A stretch of 64,000 nucleotides of DNA from NCBI RefSeq assembly GCF_008704935.1, contig NZ_CP023692.1:3323501-3387500 (forward strand), written 5' to 3'. The notes beneath the pieces were generated by a model. The model was not told the DNA's origin. It was given only the letters and a program-made list of their open reading frames with translations, and made no database searches. The DNA comes from Streptomyces vinaceus. Lineage in GTDB: Bacteria > Actinomycetota > Actinomycetes > Streptomycetales > Streptomycetaceae. Positions 26,006-34,982 of the stretch are shown in pieces; position 1 is the first letter of the stretch; each line of letters begins with the position of its first letter. The position numbers and the translations under genes were made by a program.

Positions 26006-27205
26006 TCACGCGGGGCTTCCCGCGGTCTGCGGCGACTTCCCGGCGGCCGGGGCCGGCTGCGGGACACGCATCGCGACCAGGCCGACGGTGGTGAAGTAGA
26101 GGGCCCAGCCGAGCCAGGACCAGCCGCCCCAGCCGACGGAGGTGGTGATGAGAGGGGGCCCCACGACGGTGGTGACGGCGAAGCCGAGGTTGAAGGCGGC
26201 GAGGTAGCCGGTCTTGCGGCCCTCGGGGATGTGCAGCAGGGCGACGCCGGTGGCGCCGGACATGATGTACAGCTCCCCGAGGGAGAAGAGCAGCGCGGCT
26301 GCGACCACCAGGGCCAGGTTCGTGGTCGCGTCGCCGAACGCCGTCAGCGGTACGACCCCCGCTGCCAGAGCCGACAGCAGCCCGCCGCGCCGCATCATCC
26401 TGCGGGCCGTGCGGAAGTCGTCCGACCCCTTGCTGATCCGGACCTGGAGGGCGACGACGACGGCGGTGTTGAGGACCTGGACCAGGGTCACGGTCCAGGT
26501 GGGGGCCTGCGTCTGCTGGACCACCCACAGCGGGACCCCGAGTCCGAGGACCAGCGCCGACATGGTCAGGGCGCCGTACAGGACGGTGATGCGCAGGAAG
26601 GCCCGGTCGCGCAGGACACTGCCGCGTGAGGGGCCGCCCCGCGCGGCCCCGGCCGGGCGCCCGCCCTCGTCCAGGGTGCGGCAGACGGCGGCGCAGCCGA
26701 TGAACAGGACGGCGGAGAGCACCATCACGGCCCGGTAGGCCCAGGCCTCGTCGATCGCGATGGCCGCCCCGGAGGGCAGCGCGCCGGCCGCCATGCCGGC
26801 GTTGCGCAGCGACCGGAGCCGGGCGAGCGCCCCGACCGCCTCCTCGTTGCTCGCGCGGGCGATCAGGCCCGATTCGATCAGCGGGCTGATGCCCCGGCTC
26901 AGGACGCCCGCGACCGCCGAGGCGAGCAGGGCGGAGACGAAGGAGGAGGACACGGCCAGCGCCAGGAAGGCCGCGGCCCGGACCAGGAACAGCACGGTGA
27001 GCACCGTACGGGTGCCGAAGCGCTCGGCGGCCCGCGCGATGGGCATGGCCCCCAGCAGCGAGGTGATGCCGGCGATGCCGAGGACCAGCCCGATCTCGGC
27101 GTTGGGCAGTTCCACGGCCTTGTGGAAGAAGAGGACGGACAGGGACAGGTACATCCCGAGTCCGACGGCGTCGGACAGTCCAGTGGCGTAGATGCGTTTC
27201 CTCAT
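26006..27205 (-). CDS. MFS transporter, probable product exporter
   Basis: This 399-residue, 12-helix major facilitator protein has loop motifs RAAERFGTRTVLTVLF after TM2 and a hydrophilic central loop (~190-210). It is the last gene of the ATP-grasp operon, 70 bp downstream of the single ATP-grasp gene, so export of the pathway product or a peptide intermediate is likely. The ATG at 27205 was chosen because GGGGA lies 8 nt upstream. A GTG at 27220 is the alternative. The substrate cannot be read from sequence. Confidence 0.85.
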   Translation of the reverse strand: MRKRIYATGLSDAVGLGMYLSLSVLFFHKAVELPNAEIGLVLGIAGITSLLGAMPIARAAERFGTRTVLTVLFLVRAAAFLALAVSSSFVSALLASAVAGVLSRGISPLIESGLIARASNEEAVGALARLRSLRNAGMAAGALPSGAAIAIDEAWAYRAVMVLSAVLFIGCAAVCRTLDEGGRPAGAARGGPSRGSVLRDRAFLRITVLYGALTMSALVLGLGVPLWVVQQTQAPTWTVTLVQVLNTAVVVALQVRISKGSDDFRTARRMMRRGGLLSALAAGVVPLTAFGDATTNLALVVAAALLFSLGELYIMSGATGVALLHIPEGRKTGYLAAFNLGFAVTTVVGPPLITTSVGWGGWSWLGWALYFTTVGLVAMRVPQPAPAAGKSPQTAGSPA

Positions 27206-27275
27206 CGAAGCGATCCCCACGTCATGAGTAGGCGGGATTGCGGAGTCGGGCGGGGCAGGGGGTGTGGGTCCACGG

Positions 27276-28661
27276 CTATGTGGCCCGGGCCAGGGCGGAC
27301 TCGGGCAGCGGCTCGGGCAGTGGCTCGGGCCCGGGCAGCGGCTCGGGCCCGGCCGGTGCGCCGGCCTCCCGCAGTTCGATGCCGAGGGCCCGCTCGATCC
27401 GGCCCGCGAGCTCCAGGGCCGCGGCGGGCGTCGGCGCGCCCAGCATGAACGTCGCCAGGTGCAGGGTCCGGTCCCGGCTCGCGGACTGGCCCACCTCGAA
27501 CCTCGGTCGCACGTAGGCCAGTTCGGGGTGGGCCGCCATCAGCTCCGGTACCGGGGTCTGGGCGGTCACCCGCCATTCGCCGGCCGGGATCGGGACCATC
27601 CTCACCAGGGCCGTCCGCGTGAACCGCGCCGCGGTGTCCGGCGCCAGCCCCAGTGCGCTGCGGCCGATCTGCTCGGCGTAGTCGTATCCCGCGCCGACCT
27701 CGAACATGACCGGCATGGGGCCGCCCGCACGGGCGTTGACCTCGATGACGCGCGGCCCGTCCGGGGTCAGCGCGATCTCCGTGTGCACGGCCCCCGTGGT
27801 CAGCCCGATGGCCCGGATCGCCCGGTCCGCGCAGTCGACGACCGCCGCCTGGACGGCCGCGTCGAGCCTCGACGGCATCGACGCGCCCTCCTCGGCGTAG
27901 CCGTGGCGCAGCCGGATCCGGTCGGAGACGGCCAGGTGGTGCCGCTCCCCGGCCGCGAGGAGCGATTCGACGCTGCAGTACGCGGCCCAGCCGCTGTCTC
28001 CGTCCGCCTCCAGTGCGAGACGCTCCTCCAGCAGGAAGACGTCCTCGCTCTGGAGGAAGGCCGAGACGGTGGCCCGGCCGTCGCGGTACGCCTCGACGAG
28101 TTCCCCGTACGTGCGGACCAGCCGCACGCTCTGGCTGCCGGCGCCGAGCGAGGGCTTGAAGACGGCCGGCAGGCCGATGCTCCGGGCCGCCTCCGCCAGA
28201 TCGGCCTCCTCCCGGATCTCCGCGAACCGCGGTGAGGGCACGCCGTGTTCGGCGAAGACCTGCCGCTGGCGGGACTTGGACTGGGCGATGCCCACCGCCT
28301 CGGGGGTGTTGCCCGGCAGCCCGAGGCGTTCGGCCAGCTCGGCCTGCGGCCGCAGCAGCAGCTCCGAGTAGGTGACCACGCCCGACAGCGGATACCGCTC
28401 GTGGAGGGCGAGGCCGACGGTCACGGCGTCGTCGAGGTCGGCCGCGGTGAGGAACTCGCCGCGCAGCGCGCGTGCGGCCCAGTCGGCGCGCACCGGTTCC
28501 GGGTCGCCCCAGGCCGCGATGTGGACGACGGAGACGGCCGGGCCGATCCGCGCGAGGGAGTCGAGCGCCGCGGCGGGCGGATGGCCGCCGATCCCCGAGA
28601 TCAGCAGCAGGTGCGGCTGGTCCTCGGGGCCGGCGGGCGGGCGGGCGGAGCGGGGGGTCAT
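27276..28661 (-). CDS. ATP-grasp carboxylate-amine ligase
   Basis: This 461-residue protein has an N-terminal pre-ATP-grasp domain, a central ATP-grasp core (~110-325; LPAVFKPSLGAGSQSVRLV, TTGAVHTEIALT, PRVIEVNARAGGPMP) and a C-terminal lid domain as in the BacD/L-amino-acid ligase group. These enzymes form an acyl phosphate from a carboxylate and join it to an amine. The tail has low-complexity PEPLP repeats (residues ~438-452). An AAAGGA site 7 nt before the ATG supports the start. With the multi-module protein upstream, it probably builds one or more amide bonds in the product. Confidence 0.87.
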   Translation of the reverse strand: MTPRSARPPAGPEDQPHLLLISGIGGHPPAAALDSLARIGPAVSVVHIAAWGDPEPVRADWAARALRGEFLTAADLDDAVTVGLALHERYPLSGVVTYSELLLRPQAELAERLGLPGNTPEAVGIAQSKSRQRQVFAEHGVPSPRFAEIREEADLAEAARSIGLPAVFKPSLGAGSQSVRLVRTYGELVEAYRDGRATVSAFLQSEDVFLLEERLALEADGDSGWAAYCSVESLLAAGERHHLAVSDRIRLRHGYAEEGASMPSRLDAAVQAAVVDCADRAIRAIGLTTGAVHTEIALTPDGPRVIEVNARAGGPMPVMFEVGAGYDYAEQIGRSALGLAPDTAARFTRTALVRMVPIPAGEWRVTAQTPVPELMAAHPELAYVRPRFEVGQSASRDRTLHLATFMLGAPTPAAALELAGRIERALGIELREAGAPAGPEPLPGPEPLPEPLPESALARAT

Positions 28662-28737
28662 GGCGCGTCCTTTCAGGTGACGGGCTTCGCTTCGCGGATA
28701 CGGTGGTCGGGCATCGGGGGGCCGGCGGCTCCGCGCG

Positions 28738-29289
28738 TCATCGGCCGGCGAGGGCCGCCGGGAGCCGGCGGGCGGAGCGGAACGAGAGCAGTTCGCCCAC
28801 CATCCGGTCCATCCGTATGTGCAGCTCCTCCAGCGGGACCCCCGGTGTGAAGTCGCTTCGGGCGGAGGCCACATGGGTGGGCACCGCCCACCCGCCGAGC
28901 GCCCTGACCACCGCCCGCATCTGGTCGCAGGCGGTGCCCGCGCCACGCGGTCCGCCGCCCGCGGCGATCAGCCCCACGGGCCGGTCGGCCAGCGCGTCGC
29001 CGGTGAGGTGGTCCAGGGCGTTCTTGAGCAGCCCGCTGTACGAGCCGTGGTAGACCGGCGTGGCGAAGACGGCGCCGCTCGCCTCGGCGACGCGGGCGCG
29101 CAGGGCCGCCGTCTGGCTGTACGGGGGCGGGTCGTCGTAGTCCTCGATCCGGTGGCGTCCGGGGAACTCCACGCTCAGGTCGAGGAGTTCGTACGCCGCC
29201 CCGGCCGCCCCGATCCGCTGGGCGGCCACCTCCAGGACCCGGCGCGAGACCGAGTCCGCGGAGGCGCTGCCGAGGATGCCGAGTATCAC
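28738..29289 (-). CDS. NADPH-dependent FMN reductase-like flavoprotein
   Basis: This 183-residue flavodoxin-like-fold protein has the phosphate loop GILGSASADSVSRRVL near the start and TPVYHGSYSGLLKNALDHL, the FMN-binding segment of the NADPH-dependent FMN reductase/ArsH family. The GTG start overlaps the large ATP-grasp stop by 4 bp (GTGA), so translation is coupled. It may supply reduced flavin or reduce an azo, nitroso or quinone intermediate (inference). The latter would fit a cluster with nitrous acid chemistry. Confidence 0.88.
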   Translation of the reverse strand: MILGILGSASADSVSRRVLEVAAQRIGAAGAAYELLDLSVEFPGRHRIEDYDDPPPYSQTAALRARVAEASGAVFATPVYHGSYSGLLKNALDHLTGDALADRPVGLIAAGGGPRGAGTACDQMRAVVRALGGWAVPTHVASARSDFTPGVPLEELHIRMDRMVGELLSFRSARRLPAALAGR

Positions 29290-32200
29290 CGCCCGGCCCC
29301 CGCCGACCCGGGCTTCGGCTCCAGCCCGATCACCAGGCGCACCTCGTGCTCCGCGCGCGAGACCAGCCGGCGGACCTCCTCGTGCGAGTCGTGGGTGAAG
29401 ACGTACGTACAGGCGCCCGTCCCCGAGAACGGCTGCGGCGGGACCACGTCGCCGATCCGGTACGGCACGTTGCGGTAGTACGCGTCCTGCGCGACCGCCG
29501 AGTCGTCGAAGTCCAGCAGCATCCCGCCGACCGTGAAGTGCACGGTCCAGCCGGCGTACGCACCCACGGGCGCGATGCGGCCGGCCCTCGGGTCCAGCCC
29601 CACGTCGGTCAGGACCTTGGCGTGGAAGAGGTCGACGCCGGTCGTGGCCAGGAAGGCCTGGCGGATGCCCGCGCCGCCCGGGCGGCCCGCCACCTCGCAG
29701 AAGGTGAAGGACCCGGCCTCGTCCAGGAAGGCCTCCAGGTGCAGCACCCCGGCCCTGACCTGCCAGGCGTCGACGACCCGGCCGAGCAGCTCGCGGGCGG
29801 CCGCGCGCACGGCGGGGTCGGCGACCGTGATGGAGGAGAGCGGCTCCACCCGGGAGACGGCCAGGGTGTCGCTCACGTACCGGGAGACGTCCCAGATCAC
29901 CTCGCCCTCGTGGACGACGGCGTCGATGTGGCACATGTCGCCCGCCACGAACCCCTCGCACAGGTGGGTGCCGGGGGCGAACTCCTCGCGCACCCACCGC
30001 TCGACCTGCCGGGCGTCGGTGAGCACCGACACCCCGTACGAGCCCGAACCGTCCCGCGGCTTGACCACGACCCGCCCGTGCCGGGCGAACAGATCGGTGA
30101 CGTCCTCGGGGGTGTGGATCAGGTGCCCCTCGGCGGTGGGGATGCCGGCCCGCCGGGCGATGCGCTTCATCACCGCCTTGTCCACGAACTTGCGCGCGGT
30201 CGCCGGGTCGCTGCCCGGCGTGCCCAGGCGGGCCCGCAGCTCGGCGGCCGGCTCCAGCAGCCGCTCGGAGACGGTGGCGACCCGGTCCACCGGGTACAGC
30301 GCGTGCACCGCGCCCGCCAGGACCCGTACCCCGTCCGGGTCGAACACGTCGGTCCGGGCGGCGAAGTCGGCGGCGCCGCCCTGGGTGCCGCCCGCGGCCG
30401 AGCTCAGCACGCTGAGCCGGAAGCGGTCCGGGTCCAGCAGCGGCGAGCCGTCGTCGCGGGTCCACACCCCGGGCCCGATCCGGTCCAGCAGCAGGACGTG
30501 CGTGCGGTCGGCCGGCTCGGTCTTCCACAGCAGCGAGCGCTCGATCCGGGCCACCGCCTGCTCCGCGCGGACCGTGTCCGGCGCGGCCGCGGTGTACTCC
30601 AGCCTGACCACCGGCCCGCTGTGGACGCCCTCCCGGTCGAGGGGGGTCCGTACGAAGGCCACCTCGGGCCGGTCGTACAGCTCCTCGGCGCCGGTCGCGG
30701 CGACCACGCGGAAGCGGCCCGGCCCGGTCAGGAGGTGGCGCTGCACGGCGACCCGCCCGGCGTCGGGCAGGGCGGCGGACACCGGCCGGCCCAGGGCGCT
30801 CTCGGCGGCGGCCGCCACCAGGCTCCGCCGGTGGGCCGCGTCGTAGAGGTCCAGGACCTGCCGGTCGAAGCCGGGCAGGACCAGCGGGCGGGTGTTGCGC
30901 GCCCCGAAGACGATCCGGGCCGGTCCCTCGATCGCCGCCTCGCGCACGGCCTCCACGGTGCGGGCCAGCAGCCGCGCGGGCACCGGACCGGCGGTCAGGC
31001 GGCGCTCGGTGCTGCCGTCCTCGGCGGCCTGGTCGCCGCTCTCGTCGATCACGGCGAGCACGTCCACCCGGCCCCCGGCGGCCGCGAGGGCCAGCACGGT
31101 GTGCACGGGATCGCTGACGAAGGCGAGCTCCTCCAGCAGCCCGTCGAGCTCGCCGAGTTCCTCGCTGCGCGGCTCGTCCGCCCGGCCGGCTCCGGCGGCC
31201 AGCGCGCGCAGTTCGCGCGCCTCGCGTTCGTAGGCGCCCGACCAGGACAGCACCGCGGCCACCGCGGCGCCCTCGTGCGCCGCCAGGAACCGCGCGCGCA
31301 CCTCGTCGAAGGTGAGCTCGTCGCGCCGCAGTACGGTCAGCCGCGCGGTCACCGCGCCGGCCGCGGCCACGATCCGCTCGACCGGGTCGTCCCCGTCGAG
31401 CAGCAGCACCACGTGCTCGCCGCCGACGCCACCGCGCTCCGGGCCCGCCGGCCCGGCCCCGGGCCGCTCGGCGGCGACCGGCTCGATGCGCAGCGACTCC
31501 TGGACCTGGGCCGCGGCCTCCGCGGCGGTCCGCACGGCCGTCGCCGCGTCCGCGCCGCGCACCATCACGTACCCGAACCGGTCGTGGTTGGTGCCCAGCG
31601 CCGGCACCCGGTCCCCGGGTCCCGCGGTCACCTGGCAGTCGACCACCCCGGCGGGCAGTTCCCGGGGCCCGGGAGGCGTACCGCGCACGATCCCTTCCTC
31701 CCGGCTCCACAGGGCGCGCAGCGCCACGGTCGCCACCGGCGGGGCCGCGTCCTCGACCGGCGCACCGGTGGCGAGGGCGACCAGGTCGCGGGCGATCGAG
31801 CGGTCCAGGGCCAGCGACATCTGCCGGGTCACCACGTGCCCCGCGATGCGGCCGTTGACCTCGATCAGCTCCGGGCCGGTCGGCGTGAGGAGCAGCTCCA
31901 CGTGGAGCGCGCTCGCCCGCACGCCCAGCGCCTCGACGGCGTCCAGGACGAACCGCCGCGCGGCGCCCATGCCCGGGAAGCGGGCCGGGAAGTGCCCGCC
32001 CAGCTCGGCGGTGGTCCCGGGCGCCGCCGGGACCCGCTCGGCGAAGCCGTACAGGACCACGCGCCCGTCCTGGACGAGCAGTTCGGCGCTGACGTGGCGC
32101 CCGACCGCGTACTCCTCGACGAGCGCTACGGGCCGCTCGCCGCCCTCCTCGTCACCGGTCCCTCCGGTGGGGGCGCCGCCGTTCCCGTCCGCGACCCGCA

Positions 32201-32741
32201 GCACCTCGGCCAGCCCGGCGGCGGCCTGCTCCCGGGTCCACGCCACGGTGACCCCGACCGAGTACCGGCCGGACGTCGGCTTGACCACGCAGGGCAGCCC
32301 GATCTCGTCGACCGCCGCCAGCCCCTCCTCCTCGGTGACCGCCCGGCGCCAGCGCAGACTGCCGATCCCGGCCTTCCCGAGCCGTTCCCGTACGGCCGAC
32401 TTGTCGCCGAGCAGCCGGGCCGCCTCCGGTGACTCGTGGGGCAGGCCCAGCTCGCGGGCGAACCGCGCCGCGCCGTGCAGGAGGTTCTCGTCGCGGCAGA
32501 TGACGCCGTCGACCGGGTGGGGGCCGAGCCGTCCCCGCAGCCGGGCGGCCAGATCGTGGCCGCCGGACAGGTCCGCCAGCTCCACCACCCGCGCCGCGCG
32601 CTCGATCAGCTCGAACCCGGCATTGGCGCGGTAGGCGTCCAGGCGCTCCGTGACGAAGGTGACCTCGATACCGTCGTCGGCCATCTCTGCCACGACGTCA
32701 AAGCCTCTGACGTATGCCGTCTCCAACAGAACAACATGCAT
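29286..32741 (-). CDS. Multi-module ATP-grasp ligase, 1151 residues
   Basis: Three modules can be read. Module 1 (1-425) is a complete pre-domain, ATP-grasp core (GLPCVVKPTSGRYSVGVTVA, ELIEVNGRIAGHVV) and C-terminal lid. Module 2 (~443-740) has a pre-domain and a lid-like part (RNTRPLVLPGFDRQVLDLYD) but no recognisable ATP-binding core. Module 3 (~747-1151) has a second complete core (RVVVKPRDGSGSYGVSVL, FTFCEVAGRPGGAGIRQAF). Single ATP-grasp ligases are ~400-460 residues, so this is a fusion with a decayed or specialised middle unit. AAGGGG lies 8 nt before the ATG. It probably catalyses two successive ligations. Confidence 0.85.
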   Translation of the reverse strand: MHVVLLETAYVRGFDVVAEMADDGIEVTFVTERLDAYRANAGFELIERAARVVELADLSGGHDLAARLRGRLGPHPVDGVICRDENLLHGAARFARELGLPHESPEAARLLGDKSAVRERLGKAGIGSLRWRRAVTEEEGLAAVDEIGLPCVVKPTSGRYSVGVTVAWTREQAAAGLAEVLRVADGNGGAPTGGTGDEEGGERPVALVEEYAVGRHVSAELLVQDGRVVLYGFAERVPAAPGTTAELGGHFPARFPGMGAARRFVLDAVEALGVRASALHVELLLTPTGPELIEVNGRIAGHVVTRQMSLALDRSIARDLVALATGAPVEDAAPPVATVALRALWSREEGIVRGTPPGPRELPAGVVDCQVTAGPGDRVPALGTNHDRFGYVMVRGADAATAVRTAAEAAAQVQESLRIEPVAAERPGAGPAGPERGGVGGEHVVLLLDGDDPVERIVAAAGAVTARLTVLRRDELTFDEVRARFLAAHEGAAVAAVLSWSGAYEREARELRALAAGAGRADEPRSEELGELDGLLEELAFVSDPVHTVLALAAAGGRVDVLAVIDESGDQAAEDGSTERRLTAGPVPARLLARTVEAVREAAIEGPARIVFGARNTRPLVLPGFDRQVLDLYDAAHRRSLVAAAAESALGRPVSAALPDAGRVAVQRHLLTGPGRFRVVAATGAEELYDRPEVAFVRTPLDREGVHSGPVVRLEYTAAAPDTVRAEQAVARIERSLLWKTEPADRTHVLLLDRIGPGVWTRDDGSPLLDPDRFRLSVLSSAAGGTQGGAADFAARTDVFDPDGVRVLAGAVHALYPVDRVATVSERLLEPAAELRARLGTPGSDPATARKFVDKAVMKRIARRAGIPTAEGHLIHTPEDVTDLFARHGRVVVKPRDGSGSYGVSVLTDARQVERWVREEFAPGTHLCEGFVAGDMCHIDAVVHEGEVIWDVSRYVSDTLAVSRVEPLSSITVADPAVRAAARELLGRVVDAWQVRAGVLHLEAFLDEAGSFTFCEVAGRPGGAGIRQAFLATTGVDLFHAKVLTDVGLDPRAGRIAPVGAYAGWTVHFTVGGMLLDFDDSAVAQDAYYRNVPYRIGDVVPPQPFSGTGACTYVFTHDSHEEVRRLVSRAEHEVRLVIGLEPKPGSAGAGR

Positions 32742-32837
32742 GAGCTCAGCCCCTTGAGTCCTCTTCTCACCGAAGCATCAAGGGGAGACGAACGAAGGGC
32801 AAGCGGCAGTCGCATAATGCCGCTCACTCCATCACCT

Positions 32838-32899
32838 CTTCCCGTTCCATTCCCGTCCCGTTCCCGTTTCGCTCCCGATGCGATCCCGCCCCGATTCCG
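32838..32899 (+). promoter_or_regulatory. Six-fold 11-bp-phased SARP-box array in the divergent 33-kb promoter
   Basis: The 363-bp spacer between the large ATP-grasp gene (-) and WD40 gene (+) contains heptamers at 32838, 32849, 32860, 32871, 32882 and 32893. They read TCTTCCC, CATTCCC, CGTTCCC, CGCTCCC, CGATCCC and CGATTCC. The period is exactly 11 bp and the TCCC core is kept in the first five. The heptamers point toward the plus-strand operon. Orientation and consensus match the boxes at the SARP and peptide genes. The rest of the spacer is less GC-rich and shows no other feature. A weak -10 (TGCGAT, 32919) is possible. Confidence 0.7.
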
Positions 32900-33104
32900 C
32901 CTGGACCCACCACGACCTGCGATGACACGTCAAGAAGAAGAATTCGAATCCATCAGGTTCGAAGACTTCCCACATTGCCGGACGGTATTTCGCCGCCCTT
33001 TACGGAGCCCATTAGCGTGAATGCCGGGAAACTGGACACCCGTATCCCCCACCCCCGCCCTTCAACCCGATCTTTCCGGCTCCGAAGCAAAGGACAGAGA
33101 CAGC

Positions 33105-34982
33105 GTGCGCACCATCTCCATCCCGAAATCGGGGACCGGACATTCGGCCCCGATCACCCACGTGGCCTTCAGTCCGGACGGTTCCCGCCTCGCGACCTCG
33201 TCCTACGACGGAACCGTCATCGTCTGGAACACCGCCGACCCCGCCCACCCCGCGGAGACCGCGACGCTGCGCCACCGCCGCCTCGTCAACTCCTCGGCCT
33301 GGAACCCCGCCGACCCGACCCTGCTCGCGACGGCCTCCGCCGACAAGACGGTCGGCATCTGGCGCGTCCCCCAGGAGGGCCCGGCCACGCTCGTCAACGT
33401 CCTGGCCCGGCACACCGACGACATCAACTCGGTGGCCTGGCTGCCCGACGGCGAACGCCTGATCTGCGTCTCCGAGGACGGCCGCGCCACCCTGTGGTCC
33501 GTACTCGACGGCACCTTCCTCACCGAGGTCGGCTCCCACGAGGCGCACTGCATGATGGTCTCCGTCAGCGCCGAGGGCCTGGCCGCCACGGTCGGGGAGG
33601 ACGGCCTGGTCGCCGTCAGCGACCCCGCCGCCGCCCCGGGCTCCGGCCCCGCCGCCACCCGCAAGCGCCACTACGACTCCTCCATCGAGGGCTGCGCCTG
33701 GTCCCGGGCCGGCGACCTCCTCGCCGTGGCCCGCGACGACGGCCGCGTCGACCTGCTGACCCGCGAGCTGGAGCACGTACTGACCGTCGAGGTCTCCAGC
33801 TCCGCCGCCCGCGCCGTCGACTGGGCCGAGGACGACTCCGCGTTCGTCGTCGGCGCCTACGACGGCTCCCTGCACTGGTTCGACCGCTCCGGTGAGCGCC
33901 GGCACACCGTCGCCGACCTCCGCGTGTGGCCGCGTTCCGTCGCCGCCGCGCAGGGCCTGGTCGCCGCGGGCTCCTTCCGCAACGCCCCGCACCTGTACGA
34001 CATGGCCACCGCGGCCGAACTGTCCGGACCCGACCGCGCCACCCACGGGCCCAACGCGCTGGCCGCGCGCGGTGACGAGCTGCTCATCGGCGGGGACTCC
34101 GGCACCGTCTTCGCCGTCCGCATCGAGAACGGCGCCCAGAGCCGGGCCACCCCCATCGAGCTCACCGACGGCCCGATCCTGTCCCTCACCACCGACGGCG
34201 ACACGATCTACGCGGGCACCTACTCCGGCCACGTCATCCGCTACGACGGCACCCGCACCTCCAGCGAGTGCCTCGGCGCGCCGATCCCCTCCCTCACCGT
34301 GGACGGCGGCCGGCTGATCGCGGGCACCTACAACGGCGAGTTCCTCGTCGTGGACCCGGCCACGCTGCGGCTGGAGGAGCGCATCGAGGCCCACGGCGGG
34401 TCGGTGAAGTCCCTCGCCCCGATCCCCGGCGGCGGCTTCCTGTCCGCCGCCACCGACCGGACCATCGAGGCGGGCACCGCGCGCGGGCGCACCAAGCTGT
34501 GGGAGCACGGCAACCTCGTCAACGCGGTCTCCGGGCTGCACGGCCCCGCCGGCTCCGTCGTCGCCAGCGCCTCCCGCGACCACACCGTCAAGGTCGGGCG
34601 GGTCACCCGTACCGAGGACGGCGGCTGGAGCACCGGCGCGCCGCAGACGCTGCTCGGCTCCGACGAGTCCGTCAAGTGCGTCTCGCTGCTGGGCGACACC
34701 GCCAGGCCCACCGTCCTCGCCGGCTCCTACGACTTCAACCTCTACTGCTGGCAGGTCGACTGGGCCGACTCGGCGGGCACCCTCGCCTCCGGCCGCGTCC
34801 TCGCCGGGTTCGCCCAGGGCCTGTCCTGCATGTTCCAGCTCGCCGACGGGCGGGTGGCCGTGGCCGGCTGGGACGGCCGGATCGTCTTCGTCGCCGTGGA
34901 CGAGTACGGCGCCCACATCCAGCACACCCTCCACATCGACGACATCGCGCAGAGCGCCGACCGGAAGCAGGTGGCCGCATGA
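33105..34982 (+). CDS. WD40-repeat protein, ToxC-like
   Basis: This ~625-residue beta-propeller protein contains repeated WD units such as HVAFSPDGSRLATSSYDGTVIVW, SADKTVGIW, DGRATLWS and ASRDHTVKVGR, enough for two seven-bladed propellers. WD40 proteins are scaffolds. In toxoflavin producers a WD-repeat protein, ToxC, is encoded between GTP cyclohydrolase II and a SUMF1-like protein, the same three families found here. The GTG at 33105 follows AAAGGA. An ATG at 33021 would add 28 residues of low-quality sequence. The stop overlaps the next ATG by 4 bp. Its biochemical role is unknown even in the tox system. Confidence 0.8.
   Translation: MRTISIPKSGTGHSAPITHVAFSPDGSRLATSSYDGTVIVWNTADPAHPAETATLRHRRLVNSSAWNPADPTLLATASADKTVGIWRVPQEGPATLVNVLARHTDDINSVAWLPDGERLICVSEDGRATLWSVLDGTFLTEVGSHEAHCMMVSVSAEGLAATVGEDGLVAVSDPAAAPGSGPAATRKRHYDSSIEGCAWSRAGDLLAVARDDGRVDLLTRELEHVLTVEVSSSAARAVDWAEDDSAFVVGAYDGSLHWFDRSGERRHTVADLRVWPRSVAAAQGLVAAGSFRNAPHLYDMATAAELSGPDRATHGPNALAARGDELLIGGDSGTVFAVRIENGAQSRATPIELTDGPILSLTTDGDTIYAGTYSGHVIRYDGTRTSSECLGAPIPSLTVDGGRLIAGTYNGEFLVVDPATLRLEERIEAHGGSVKSLAPIPGGGFLSAATDRTIEAGTARGRTKLWEHGNLVNAVSGLHGPAGSVVASASRDHTVKVGRVTRTEDGGWSTGAPQTLLGSDESVKCVSLLGDTARPTVLAGSYDFNLYCWQVDWADSAGTLASGRVLAGFAQGLSCMFQLADGRVAVAGWDGRIVFVAVDEYGAHIQHTLHIDDIAQSADRKQVAA

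Noticed and set aside
27276..32741. Graspetide (RiPP) ligases acting on the small peptide
   Set aside because: The ATP-grasp proteins have the layout of amino-acid ligases and are much longer than graspetide enzymes. The 58-residue peptide lacks the Thr/Ser-Asp/Glu core repeats expected.
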